This document shows, piece by piece, positions 52,911 to 60,731 of a DNA stretch of 63,053 bases. Both the position numbers and the translations under genes were made by a program. The notes below the pieces were generated by a model, which ran no database searches, was not told where the DNA came from, and was given only the letters and a program-made list of their open reading frames with translations. The first letter of the stretch is position 1; each line of letters starts with the position of its first letter. The DNA is from a virus. The stretch covers positions 1 to 63,053 of the IMG/VR virus record IMGVR_UViG_3300035698_012950, one strand, 5' to 3'.

Positions 52911-53411
52911 ATGAGCCCTGAATGTATTAAAGATTTAAATAAATTAATGAACAGCCTGATAATATTGGCCGGCCAATACAAGGCCTGTATGCGGGATTTT
53001 TTGGCAACCAATGACAAAGGTATTGCCGATTTTCTACGGGCTGAAAAGATGGAACGGTATCAAATGTCGGGAAGTATTGCAGACTACATTCAAAAATTTA
53101 ATGGCAAAGGGGTTATATATTCTGCCGTACCTGCCCCTGTCCATGGCGCTGCAAACCCTGCTATGCTGCAAACTCTTGTTAAGCTTGAGAAAGCAGTTCT
53201 TGACAAGCTTGACGTTATGATATCGATGGCAAATGATCGTGGTTCAGAGATCACAAAACAGTACATGGTTATGGTCAGAAATAAGCTTCAAAAAGAGTTT
53301 AATGAGGTTCAGGGCATCGTAAATGAGATATCCGTCCTGGCTTCTGACCCGGGCGGGATGGCGTACTATAATAATTTCCTTGAAAAAGAATACGAAAAGG
53401 GTTATGAATAA
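52911..53411 (+). CDS. Ferritin-like four-helix protein, metal site apparently degenerate
   Basis: A 166-residue protein, two bases after the zinc-ribbon gene. The helix pattern follows ferritin: LNKLMNSLIILAGQYKACMRDFL, then FLRAEKMERYQMSGSIADYIQKFNGKGVIYSAVPAP, then LQTLVKLEKAVLDKLDVMISMANDRGSEITKQYMV, then LQKEFNEVQGIVNEI. The spacing and phrases (KFNGKGV...AVPAP, HN/KEFNEVQGIV) match. Most of the ferroxidase residues (E17, H53, Q127) are not at the expected places. It may keep the fold without iron oxidation. The homology is by eye. Confidence 0.45.
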   Translation: MSPECIKDLNKLMNSLIILAGQYKACMRDFLATNDKGIADFLRAEKMERYQMSGSIADYIQKFNGKGVIYSAVPAPVHGAANPAMLQTLVKLEKAVLDKLDVMISMANDRGSEITKQYMVMVRNKLQKEFNEVQGIVNEISVLASDPGGMAYYNNFLEKEYEKGYE

Positions 53412-53470
53412 TTTTGTGTTAGATTAGTTTTTTTACATAATTATTTATATTTTTTTAAGGAGATTTATTT

Positions 53471-53734
53471 ATGTCATTCGATTTTTCCGAGATAGAAGGG
53501 CTCATTAAAGATATTGGGTCAGATTGTCCAAAGACACTGGAAGCTCTTAACGATGGGCTTGACGCTATTAAAGCTGTGAGTTGTGCTGCGGACGGTATTG
53601 GGAAAACAGACGCTTTTGAAGACGCTGCCAATATTATTGATGAAGCTTTTAAGGCCTGTCCAAAACATGAAGATGACCTAAAGCGGCTATCAGAACTTCT
53701 GGCGCTTGCCCCGAATGTTAAGTGTGGCGCATAG
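53471..53734 (+). CDS. Helical protein (87 aa)
   Basis: An acidic helical protein with four Cys at about 19, 38, 62 and 85. It has a good GGAG site before the ATG. No family was recognised. Confidence 0.55.
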   Translation: MSFDFSEIEGLIKDIGSDCPKTLEALNDGLDAIKAVSCAADGIGKTDAFEDAANIIDEAFKACPKHEDDLKRLSELLALAPNVKCGA

Positions 53735-53743
53735 ATTAAAGCT

Positions 53744-54559
53744 ATGAAGATATTAAGAACTGCCCCAGCATTTATGCTTTTTGCTTTCTGTATGGGCAGT
53801 TCTTTTTTGCTTGCCACTAATTATCAGCGTTGTATGTATGTCAACCAAGTCTCTCTTTATGCTATAATACTTTACATTTTGTGGATTCATTATTCATCAA
53901 TCCCATATTCAAAAATATATACTAAAACTCGATGGATGTTCCCATTAATTTGGGTTTTGTCATCAATTTTATTTAATTTATGTCTTAAGTGGGAACCTCA
54001 ATATTCTCTACCATTCCTTGAACAAAATTGGGGGATAACAATACCAAAATCAGAACCTTTCCGACACGGCATTATCCCTGGGATAGCATGGCTGCTTTAC
54101 AAGCCTATATTTTTCGGGTGGATGTATTGGAAAACATATGTAATAGAGCGTAGATACAACCTATCGTCTGACCCGGTAAATAAAAAGAATGTTTTCGTTT
54201 GCCTATGGCGCCCCCAAAATTCCAGGTCAATGATTCAATCTCTTGTGGGCCTGGCAGTTGGTTCAATAAGCATCTATGCCGGGGGGAAGCTCTATGGATT
54301 CAAATGGGGAAAACCAACATATCAAGTCAGGGAAGTAGATCCACACGTTATTAACCGTGGTTTTGTCGCGATAGATGCCGGTGTCCCAGCCAGCTTTTTA
54401 ATCCCACAACTCAAGGCGCTCGTAGGTTCCAAAGCTGGCATATTCCGCGTCCGTTGTGTCTATGTAATTCGCAAGATTTTACCGCTCACCCCTGAGTGGC
54501 ATGAGCTTCTCCCATGCCGATATGGCATAAAATTATTGAGGTGGAAAGATGGACAATAG
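53744..54559 (+). CDS. Polytopic membrane protein (271 aa)
   Basis: About four membrane spans: residues 7-24, 36-50, 63-80 and 109-126 (FMLFAFCMGSSFLLAT; YAIILYILWIHY; MFPLIWVLSSILFNLCL; GIIPGIAWLLYKPIFFGWMYW), plus a later hydrophobic patch (SLVGLAVGSISIYAGGKLYG). The C-terminal domain is basic. It overlaps the next gene by 11 bases. A role in host membrane modification or exclusion is possible. Confidence 0.6.
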   Translation: MKILRTAPAFMLFAFCMGSSFLLATNYQRCMYVNQVSLYAIILYILWIHYSSIPYSKIYTKTRWMFPLIWVLSSILFNLCLKWEPQYSLPFLEQNWGITIPKSEPFRHGIIPGIAWLLYKPIFFGWMYWKTYVIERRYNLSSDPVNKKNVFVCLWRPQNSRSMIQSLVGLAVGSISIYAGGKLYGFKWGKPTYQVREVDPHVINRGFVAIDAGVPASFLIPQLKALVGSKAGIFRVRCVYVIRKILPLTPEWHELLPCRYGIKLLRWKDGQ

Positions 54560-54887
54560 GTCGGTCACATCCCTTACGGTTGACGAACTCCAGGCAATGA
54601 TGCGTGACGTCCCGCAGACTTACTTCCGAGAAGCTGTAAATGAAGTTTATTGGGAGAATACAAAACACCTTGGCATGGCCATGACCGGGAAAGATTTTAC
54701 AGAACCTAAAGATCTTCGGTGCATTCATTCCACATTCGAAAATAGTCAGAAATGTAGAATTGAAAAGAATGATACGGCTCGAACATTCAAAACCGCAATA
54801 ATCACAGAGGGCTCAAAGATTGCCCTTAACTTTGGCGTGACTATCACGGGTGTTTGGCTTCTCTTGAAAAATGCCGGGTTTCTTTAG
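54549..54887 (+). CDS. Membrane-anchored protein (112 aa)
   Basis: Soluble N-terminal two thirds, then a C-terminal span (IALNFGVTITGVWLLLKNAGFL), a tail-anchored arrangement. It is the last rightward gene. The convergent leftward gene ends only ten bases away and no terminator is visible between them. Confidence 0.55.
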   Translation: MDNRSVTSLTVDELQAMMRDVPQTYFREAVNEVYWENTKHLGMAMTGKDFTEPKDLRCIHSTFENSQKCRIEKNDTARTFKTAIITEGSKIALNFGVTITGVWLLLKNAGFL

Positions 54888-54897
54888 TCTCATTGTT

Positions 54898-55242
54898 TTA
54901 GATGGCAGTTGTTAATAGTTCATGATTTTCATGGATGTTACCTTTGAGATAGCCATTTTTAAACTTATGACCGAGAACTTTGTATTTGTCAGATAAGGCA
55001 ACCCACCTGCCGCACAGATCATCCCAGGACACAACACACAATTCGTACCTGATTTTTAAAAGATCCCCCTCATAAATATCTTTGCCGGATTCGTCTTTTA
55101 GGCCGGTGTATTGCATAAGAATATCGCTTGAATCCGCTCCAGATAAAACACCATCTGAAAATGGACTATACAGAGAAGACCAAACCATTTCGCCTTTCTC
55201 TCTGTCCCTTGTACACCACGCTCTAAATTTAATCTTTCCCAT
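54898..55242 (-). CDS. YopX-family protein
   Basis: A 114-residue protein with the YopX pattern: IKFRAWCTRDREKGEMVW at the start, MQYTGLKDESGKDIYEGDLLKI in the middle, VVSWDD, and GYLKGNIHENHELL at the end. YopX domains are common in phages and plasmids; the molecular function is not established. It is the last gene of the leftward arm. Confidence 0.85.
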   Translation of the reverse strand: MGKIKFRAWCTRDREKGEMVWSSLYSPFSDGVLSGADSSDILMQYTGLKDESGKDIYEGDLLKIRYELCVVSWDDLCGRWVALSDKYKVLGHKFKNGYLKGNIHENHELLTTAI

Positions 55243-55256
55243 GATCTCTCCTTATA

Positions 55257-55613
55257 TTATGTAGTGTGGATTAACCTTTCAAGTATCTTGCTTGCTTCGC
55301 TTCTGTCAGATGTTTTTTCGCTTTCCGGCAATGACTTATATGGGGTGGCTGATTGCCTTTCCCATCTCTCAACGGCCCATTCAGGGATGGTCATTGTCCC
55401 GTCATGATTTTTAATACTCTTGGAAAAAAGATAAATCATCCATCCGGCCCAAGCATCATGGGCATATTCTGCCAAGGCTTCTACTTTTTTATCCTTGGAA
55501 TCGAACTCAGATGTTTTAGATTTAAATCCGCATCTTAGACACCCAGTGTCTCCGTTCATGCGCCTTTCTGTCATTAAGTCTTCTGTTTCACATTTCGGGC
55601 ATTTTCTTTTCAT
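55257..55613 (-). CDS. Zinc-ribbon/RyR-like phage protein
   Basis: Start at ATG 55613 behind GAGGAG. A zinc ribbon (CPKCETEDL...CLRCGF) is fused to AHDAWAGWMIYLFSKS...PEWAVERWERQSATPYKSLPESEKTSDRSEASKIL, the well-known small phage domain resembling RyR repeats. RyR domains bind ligands such as nucleotides in some proteins; here the function is unknown. Confidence 0.7.
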   Translation of the reverse strand: MKRKCPKCETEDLMTERRMNGDTGCLRCGFKSKTSEFDSKDKKVEALAEYAHDAWAGWMIYLFSKSIKNHDGTMTIPEWAVERWERQSATPYKSLPESEKTSDRSEASKILERLIHTT

Positions 55614-55642
55614 ATTCTCCTCATTGTACACTTTGTCTGTGG

Positions 55643-55897
55643 TTAATCTCTTATTGATATCATTTCCAGTTTGGAAAAATCTCTTGATGTAAATGGTTTA
55701 ATTTCTACGCATTCATAAACATTCCACCCCTCCATATTGCACTCAGGCCAATGCTCATCCGTTTTTGGCATCCTTACTTTTCCAAGAGCTTCAACCAACT
55801 TAGTGTTGGTTGTTATACCAATCTTGATATAATCGTAAGAACTTCTGAAACTATCTCCGGTCCAGGTGTTTAATTTTTTTATTTCATACGAAGTCAT
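55643..55897 (-). CDS. Hypothetical protein (84 aa)
   Basis: The start at ATG 55897 follows AGGAGA. A long alternative frame to 56113 overlaps the radical SAM gene and is rejected. Mixed alpha/beta sequence, no family recognised. Confidence 0.6.
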   Translation of the reverse strand: MTSYEIKKLNTWTGDSFRSSYDYIKIGITTNTKLVEALGKVRMPKTDEHWPECNMEGWNVYECVEIKPFTSRDFSKLEMISIRD

Positions 55898-55925
55898 AGT
55901 ATCTCCTACTCCACTTTGTAAGTAG

Positions 55926-56750
55926 TTATATTGATTTTTGCCACAGTTCTTTAACCACATTTTTTGTGATAACTGGTCTTGCCCAAAGCCGTTGAAATTT
56001 TCTCCACTCTGGATCCTCATCGCCAGCTTTATTTTTCCAAAGCATAGCCATGGGCATGAACCCTGCCTCCCATGTTTGCAGGAGCCTTTTTTGTGCTTCC
56101 TCAATCGTGTCATTGGGTGTTCCTATCAATACATAGCATCGTAAATGCCATCTGGTAAAATCGGCATACCTCAATTTTTTACCGGCTTCAATAAGCGGAT
56201 CCAAGTCGGCAGGTTCATCATATGCAAAAAACATCTGGTCCGGGCGCAGATCCCACAGCAAAGAGACATGGTTGTTTGTCAAAATTTTAGCCTCCAGGCC
56301 CCCTGATAGTTGCGCTCCTTTGGCCTGTTTTTTCATCATTTTGAACACTTTTTCAATGTGATAGTCAGAACAGGCAAGGATATTGGAATCTAAAAGGTTG
56401 TGCCCTTCTGTAATAGGCAATTCCCGGATCCCACCTTCTCGTTTAGGGACTGAGCAAAACCAGCAATCGTTTGGGCATCCCCTGGAAGTCATTATGCCAC
56501 CTTTTTTTACATACATCCCAGGAACAAAATCACCACCAGGATCCCCGATTGCAGGTCCGCCAAGTTTAACGTTTGGGCACACCTTTTTCCAGTCCATGTA
56601 TAGGTCACCGGCAAGCTCTCTATCATAAGTGAATGTAACACTGATATGAACTTCATCAACCTGGATCCCTTTAGGAGGTGGGCCAAAAAAGGCCAGGTCA
56701 TCATCAGGTGACATCGTTGTTTTTCTTGGAAATACTCTTGCTATTTTCAT
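55926..56750 (-). CDS. Radical SAM protein
   Basis: A 274-residue enzyme with the cluster motif CPNDCWFC (C92, C96, C99, a CX3CX2C site for 4Fe-4S/SAM) after a TSRG strand. Residues 1-88 resemble the B12-binding-like N-terminal region of MiaB-type radical SAM enzymes (VDEVHISVTFTYDRELAGDLYMDWKKV). The barrel continues with GLEAKILTNNHVSLL and YVLIGTPNDTIEEAQKRL. AAGGAG before ATG. Substrate unknown; phage radical SAM enzymes include tRNA- and DNA-modifying types. Confidence 0.85.
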   Translation of the reverse strand: MKIARVFPRKTTMSPDDDLAFFGPPPKGIQVDEVHISVTFTYDRELAGDLYMDWKKVCPNVKLGGPAIGDPGGDFVPGMYVKKGGIMTSRGCPNDCWFCSVPKREGGIRELPITEGHNLLDSNILACSDYHIEKVFKMMKKQAKGAQLSGGLEAKILTNNHVSLLWDLRPDQMFFAYDEPADLDPLIEAGKKLRYADFTRWHLRCYVLIGTPNDTIEEAQKRLLQTWEAGFMPMAMLWKNKAGDEDPEWRKFQRLWARPVITKNVVKELWQKSI

Positions 56751-56785
56751 CCGTTCTCCTTATCGGCCCTACATTAGATCAGTAG

Positions 56786-57091
56786 TTATTGTTTGATATT
56801 GGCATCCATACAAACCAAATTGCACTTAGGCCACAACGCCCAATGAGACACATGTTGAACTTCATACTCACATGGGTCATCGCCTTCTGACATGTTCGAA
56901 TATAACCACCCTTCTCGGTTGTAATCCCAGATATATGCTATCTGTGCCACCTGGCAGGTATTATCATTTCCGACAAGTACAGGAACGGAAAATCTATCCC
57001 CATAAAAATCGTCTTTATCCCTTGGAGGATATTTAACTTCTACCGGTTGCCATCTTGTGCTTAACTTTAAACGGTCTATTATATTATTCAT
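56786..57091 (-). CDS. DUF551-like phage protein
   Basis: A 101-residue protein with WQPVEVKYPPRDKD near the start, VPVLVGND in the middle and VSHWALWP near the end, the layout of DUF551 proteins (W-P-V ... V-T-H-W-x-x-L-P). GGAGGG lies before the ATG. Function unknown. Confidence 0.65.
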   Translation of the reverse strand: MNNIIDRLKLSTRWQPVEVKYPPRDKDDFYGDRFSVPVLVGNDNTCQVAQIAYIWDYNREGWLYSNMSEGDDPCEYEVQHVSHWALWPKCNLVCMDANIKQ

Positions 57092-57321
57092 AATCCCTCC
57101 ATTAATCTTCTGTCAAATTCACTGCATTCAAAACATTCAATATCTTCATAGTCGTTAATATTTCCGAAAAGGGGGCAATCCCAATGGAAAAGATTTATAA
57201 TATCTTGACGCTCTTTCATCCCGTCTAAAATTCTATTGAATGGAGGGTCCCCAACATACGTTTTCAAATCTCTAATAAATGTAGGCCAAGGCCCACTTTC
57301 CAGTTCATCCAATAAGCTCAT
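57088..57321 (-). CDS. Hypothetical protein (77 aa)
   Basis: ATGA overlap with the downstream gene and a GAGGA site before the ATG support it. The sequence is acidic with a Cys-rich end (CPLFGNINDYEDIECFEC). No family was recognised. Confidence 0.55.
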   Translation of the reverse strand: MSLLDELESGPWPTFIRDLKTYVGDPPFNRILDGMKERQDIINLFHWDCPLFGNINDYEDIECFECSEFDRRLMEGL

Positions 57322-57336
57322 ATTTAATCCTCTGTT

Positions 57337-57519
57337 CTATTCCTCAGTTGATTTAGAGACAACCCACATCCCTATTTGTCCAGTTTTGCCATCCTGACAC
57401 ACTTCATAAGCCAATATTTGTGCGGGGATATTTTTGATTTCTTCGATGTCTTTACAATCCCCTTGCCAAAAAACTGAATCCCCAAGAATATCATTTTTTA
57501 CTTCAACTTTTATTTTCAT
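57337..57519 (-). CDS. Hypothetical protein (60 aa)
   Basis: The start MKIKVEVKND is chosen at 57519, six bases after AGGAG; the longer frame to 57570 overlaps the upstream gene. Strand-rich and small; function unknown. Confidence 0.55.
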   Translation of the reverse strand: MKIKVEVKNDILGDSVFWQGDCKDIEEIKNIPAQILAYEVCQDGKTGQIGMWVVSKSTEE

Positions 57520-57542
57520 ATCATGCTCCTGTTGATAATCGG

Positions 57543-57992
57543 TTATTTCCGTTTTGTGGAGTATCCACACCTTTCAGGGTTATTGTCTTTCTGGGTTTTG
57601 GTATAGGCGGGCCTTTCTGGGAGTTCAAATACCATCGGTTTTATCATTTCGGCGTATTCTTTTAATTCAACATGATCGACACCGCCAACAACCAAAACCG
57701 GCATATCAAAATCAACCATTCTTTCAAGCATTGGGGCAATGCCGGACCCGATGACACCAATTAAGTTTGTATGATTATCCTTGGCCTTCAATTCTCTTTC
57801 AGCTTTTGCCAGGGCATACCGGGTATGGGAAAGTTCTGCTGCTATGGAATTGATATCATGATTAAACTCATCGAGTTCTGGATCAGCTTCTAAATTATCA
57901 AATATCTCGCCGTCAAAATATTTTGAATTTGACAGGTATTCTTTTCGGTCAAATGAGCATGGTTTATACACGGTTCTCTCCTTCGTGTTCAT
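57543..57992 (-). CDS. Hypothetical protein (149 aa)
   Basis: Helical N-terminal part (NHDINSIAAELSHTRYALAKAERELKAKD) followed by a Rossmann-like strand-turn-helix (MPVLVVGGVDHVELKEYAEMIK). No family was recognised. It lies between the methylase-like gene and small unknown genes. Confidence 0.55.
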   Translation of the reverse strand: MNTKERTVYKPCSFDRKEYLSNSKYFDGEIFDNLEADPELDEFNHDINSIAAELSHTRYALAKAERELKAKDNHTNLIGVIGSGIAPMLERMVDFDMPVLVVGGVDHVELKEYAEMIKPMVFELPERPAYTKTQKDNNPERCGYSTKRK

Positions 57993-57998
57993 AGTATG

Positions 57999-58568
57999 TT
58001 ATCCCCATTGATCGGCCATTGCCTTGGCTATTCCCGGGAGTGTTGTGCTTCTGATTTTCCACCTGTCTGGGCCAGGGGCTGCATAATGGCATTTGTTTTT
58101 TTCTTTGGCCGGGAGCAAATCCATTTCTTTTTTTACATCATTTGTTTTTATTAATTTTGGAAGATTTTTCAACCATAGGCCTGTCATTTTAGTTTCAGTA
58201 TGCCCAAACCACCAAGGCTGGATGTATTGATCTGCTTTCCTTATATTCGTTCCAATTGCACCAGGTGGATTTTCAAGAGCGATCATTTTTATATTTGAAG
58301 ACAAAAGTTGGTTTACAAATTCAAGAGCGTCATTCTGTTCGTTAACTCTATATTTCCACCACCTTGCCCCAGCTCTGGTCAAATAAGTACACGGTGGATG
58401 GGCAATCATCATATCCCATCCATCATCTATGATATCAAAAACGTCACCTTGATAATGAGCGCCGGCGGATTCCGTTGGAAGGATATCGCAGGACATAACT
58501 TCATGGCCTTTTTTTGTGAACGCGTCCCGGACCCGGCCGGAGTATTCACAGGCAATTAATATTTTCAT
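57999..58568 (-). CDS. C5-methylase-like Rossmann protein
   Basis: A 189-residue protein of a type common in phages. ILIACEYSGRVRDAF resembles the SAM-binding motif I, MIAHPPCTYLTRAGARWW contains PPC in the place of the catalytic PCQ/PPC loop (Cys60), and IALENPPG (99-103) corresponds to the ENV motif. It lacks a target-recognition domain, so methylation is uncertain. Behind AAGGAGA. The genome thus has two methylase-type genes. Confidence 0.65.
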   Translation of the reverse strand: MKILIACEYSGRVRDAFTKKGHEVMSCDILPTESAGAHYQGDVFDIIDDGWDMMIAHPPCTYLTRAGARWWKYRVNEQNDALEFVNQLLSSNIKMIALENPPGAIGTNIRKADQYIQPWWFGHTETKMTGLWLKNLPKLIKTNDVKKEMDLLPAKEKNKCHYAAPGPDRWKIRSTTLPGIAKAMADQWG

Positions 58569-58602
58569 AGTCTCCTTGTCATTGTTCGATCCATAGTAAG
58601 GA

Positions 58603-59418
58603 TTAAAAATTTACCTTGTCCACTTCCTTTTTCAAGTGTTCCGGTGTCAAGTGTGAATAGATCATCGTGGTATTGATTTGGGAGTGGGTCAGTAATTCCA
58701 TGAGCGATCGCAGATCCCCATCGTTCATCAAATACAGGGAAGCGAATGAATGTCTTGTGTGGTGCAAATGGTAATCACCCAGGCCAGCCAGCCGGAGTTC
58801 GTCCTTGACCTTGTGGGTTACGGTATCCGGTAAATACTTTGGGAAAATTTTCCCTGAAGATTTGGGTCCCAGGCTTTGGAGGATTGATTCAAAAAGACCA
58901 TTCATGGGAAGATCCATTTCTTTATGGCCCTTCACGCTGGTTACCCGGTAAGTGTGGTCCTCAAAATTTATATCTTTCCAATCCAGGGCAAGAAGCTCCC
59001 CCCGCCTCCGCCCGGTGGCAAGATATGCCGTGATAAGATTTTTCATGTAAGGGTCTTTTATCCCGGGTAAGAACTTTTGGATCTGGGGCCTGGTCAAAAA
59101 CATTGGCGGTTTCTTTTCTACTCGGAGTGGTTTAATTTTATCCCATGGGCTTGTCTCGATGAATTTCCAGATTACGGCCTTATTGAATGCCGCCTTGATA
59201 TGCCGGTAATAATTGTTGACTGTTGAAGATTTAAGGCCCCTGGCTTTGCTGTGAGAAACGAATTGATCGCATTCAAGGGTGGTGACATCCTCAATCTCTG
59301 AATCATGGCAGAACTCACAGAATAACCGCAGGGCCAGCTCGTTGGCGACCTGGGTATTTGGAGCATGGGCCCCGGCGCTGTACTTTGCAAACTCTTTGTT
59401 AAATTCTGATAGTTTCAT
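58603..59418 (-). CDS. int: Tyrosine-type integrase
   Basis: A 271-residue site-specific recombinase. The N-terminal SAM-like core-binding domain (about 1-95) precedes the catalytic domain with the first Arg in ATGRRRGELLALDW (R139), HHTRHSF (H219, R222), LTHSQ (H245) and catalytic Tyr254 in TTMIYSHL. All catalytic residues are visible. Its ATG overlaps the stop of the upstream RHH gene (ATGA). It would integrate the phage into the host chromosome; the attP site is not recognisable. Confidence 0.95.
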   Translation of the reverse strand: MKLSEFNKEFAKYSAGAHAPNTQVANELALRLFCEFCHDSEIEDVTTLECDQFVSHSKARGLKSSTVNNYYRHIKAAFNKAVIWKFIETSPWDKIKPLRVEKKPPMFLTRPQIQKFLPGIKDPYMKNLITAYLATGRRRGELLALDWKDINFEDHTYRVTSVKGHKEMDLPMNGLFESILQSLGPKSSGKIFPKYLPDTVTHKVKDELRLAGLGDYHLHHTRHSFASLYLMNDGDLRSLMELLTHSQINTTMIYSHLTPEHLKKEVDKVNF

Positions 59419-59564
59419 TTTTTCTCAGCCTTTTTTTTATGATCCAAAAGAACGCCCTCAATATAATTATTTCGTGACCGTCTTTCTTTTTCGCATTGTT
59501 CATCAATCCAATCCAAAAGACTTTGTTTTGCCCTGATAGAAAATGTTTTTGATTCGTCTTTCAT
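59415..59564 (-). CDS. Small RHH protein coupled to integrase (49 aa)
   Basis: A short gene missing from long-ORF lists. KTFSIRAKQSLLDWIDEQCEKERRSRNNYIEGVLLDHK is an Arc/CopG-type ribbon-helix-helix. ATG 59564 has AAAGGA seven bases upstream. The stop TGA overlaps the integrase ATG. Possible roles are control of int or an excisionase-like function. Confidence 0.7.
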   Translation of the reverse strand: MKDESKTFSIRAKQSLLDWIDEQCEKERRSRNNYIEGVLLDHKKKAEKK

Positions 59565-59577
59565 GGTTTAATCCTTT

Positions 59578-59608
59578 GCCCGGGTTTTCACCGGGCTTTT
59601 TATTTATT
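59578..59608 (+). terminator. Intrinsic terminator facing the integrase operon
   Basis: GCCCGG (59578-59583) pairs with CCGGGC (59591-59596), followed by TTTTTATTTATT on the plus strand. The genes here are all on the minus strand, so this would stop rightward, antisense transcripts that come from the int region. The same hairpin lies in the int leader next to its ribosome site. Confidence 0.7.
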
Positions 59609-59774
59609 AAAAGAACTCAGCTTCAATTATTTCCATTTTGATTGCACAAAGTTCTTTAAGGAGTTTTTCGTCTCCTGTTCTTGCAGCTTGTGACTGAAGC
59701 AATGATATTATTTCTATCTCTGTCTGGTTATCTTCTTCTGCAACTTTGGCTATGGCTTCTTTTAGGTTTGTCAT
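59607..59774 (-). CDS. Small acidic helical protein (55 aa)
   Basis: Start at ATG 59774 behind AAGGGG. Acidic helical sequence (NLKEAIAKVAEEDNQTEIEIISLLQSQ). It follows the promoter at 59820-59847 and precedes the RHH-int pair. Function unknown. Confidence 0.55.
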   Translation of the reverse strand: MTNLKEAIAKVAEEDNQTEIEIISLLQSQAARTGDEKLLKELCAIKMEIIEAEFF

Positions 59775-59819
59775 CTCGTTTCCCCTTGATTCATGTGTGT
59801 TTGTCTTAATCATGGTTTG

Positions 59820-59847
59820 ATATTAACACAACTAAACACAGTGTCAA
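59820..59847 (-). promoter_or_regulatory. Promoter of the integrase operon
   Basis: On the minus strand TTGACA (59847-59842), 16 bases, TAATAT (59825-59820). The spacer has two TGTGTT repeats and an ACACTGTGT palindrome that could be an operator. Confidence 0.55.
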
Positions 59848-59885
59848 GTGTTTTTTTAAATAAAAAAAGTATCTCTTGATATTAT

Positions 59886-60158
59886 CTATATGGTGATTTT
59901 TTGGGCTATTTCGGTAGAAAATTCTCTTCTTTTTTTGCCCATTCCGTCAAAGACAAGCCAATGGCCGTTTATTATTTTGAAGTAATCGTCTGCGGCCAGG
60001 TCGATTGTTTTACCGTATCCCCAAGGAGAAGAAGCCAAACACGATTGTTTACATTCCTTTACCTCTGACTTTTCAAATTGAATACTAAACGAGTCTGCAC
60101 CTACTTTAATTTTAAGCGGCTCATTAATCACTTGAGCCAGTTCATACAGATTTAACAT
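59886..60158 (-). CDS. Hypothetical protein (90 aa)
   Basis: Strand-rich, with two Cys in KECKQSCLAS. Behind GGAGGCA. No family was recognised. Confidence 0.55.
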   Translation of the reverse strand: MLNLYELAQVINEPLKIKVGADSFSIQFEKSEVKECKQSCLASSPWGYGKTIDLAADDYFKIINGHWLVFDGMGKKRREFSTEIAQKITI

Positions 60159-60187
60159 GTTGCCTCCACATTCTTATAAGTACAATG

Positions 60188-60382
60188 TTATAGCCGTGGT
60201 GATTTGAATAAATAAAAGTCCCTCGCATCAACCCAAACAAAACCAAGTCCGGTATGAGAGACACCAAAACGCCCTTCGCTATCAGCAATCGCAATCTCTG
60301 TTTCTGTAAGCTCACTTGAGGAAACGAGTGCCCCGCCCTTTTCTTTCAAATCGTCAACAAGCCCTTCTAATTCTTTTGCCAT
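60188..60382 (-). CDS. Hypothetical protein (64 aa)
   Basis: A helical N-terminus (LEGLVDDLKEKGG) and strand-rich C-terminus (FGVSHTGLGFVWVDARDFYLF). Preceded by AAGGAT. Function unknown. Confidence 0.55.
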   Translation of the reverse strand: MAKELEGLVDDLKEKGGALVSSSELTETEIAIADSEGRFGVSHTGLGFVWVDARDFYLFKSPRL

Positions 60383-60411
60383 TCTGAATCCTTATTATAA
60401 TAAATATAGTG

Positions 60412-60693
60412 TTATCGTGAATTAGATTGCCATGCGTCACGGTACTCCCCACTTTTGAATGGTCTACCGGATTTCGTATAGCAATATCCTGAATAGATAC
60501 ATTCTGGGACTGATCCGAAGCCCATGGCCGCTCTTATTTTGTTAACTTTGATTGATCCAATCTGATCAGTAAAAAAATCACCTATCGAGAATGGTGAATT
60601 TGAGAGCGCAAAATCTGCATGTAATTCACCGACATCTTTCGAGTGTTTACTGTTTAGTGCTATTAGTTTTTCTTTGTATTCTTTAAGATCCAT
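60412..60693 (-). CDS. Hypothetical protein (93 aa)
   Basis: Start taken as ATG 60693, behind AAGGATGG; ATG 60702 is possible. IGDFFTDQIGSIKVNKIRAAMGFGSVPECIYSGYCYTKSGRPFKSGEYRDAW resembles small phage proteins of unknown function. A longer frame to 60768 would overlap the upstream gene. Confidence 0.55.
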   Translation of the reverse strand: MDLKEYKEKLIALNSKHSKDVGELHADFALSNSPFSIGDFFTDQIGSIKVNKIRAAMGFGSVPECIYSGYCYTKSGRPFKSGEYRDAWQSNSR

Positions 60694-60731
60694 GATATCC
60701 ATCCTTGATATGTCCAAAAGGTTGTTATTTG

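Noticed and set aside
55898-56113. N-terminal extension of the 84-residue leftward gene
   Set aside because: It overlaps the radical SAM gene out of frame; a good AGGAGA site sets the start at 55897.
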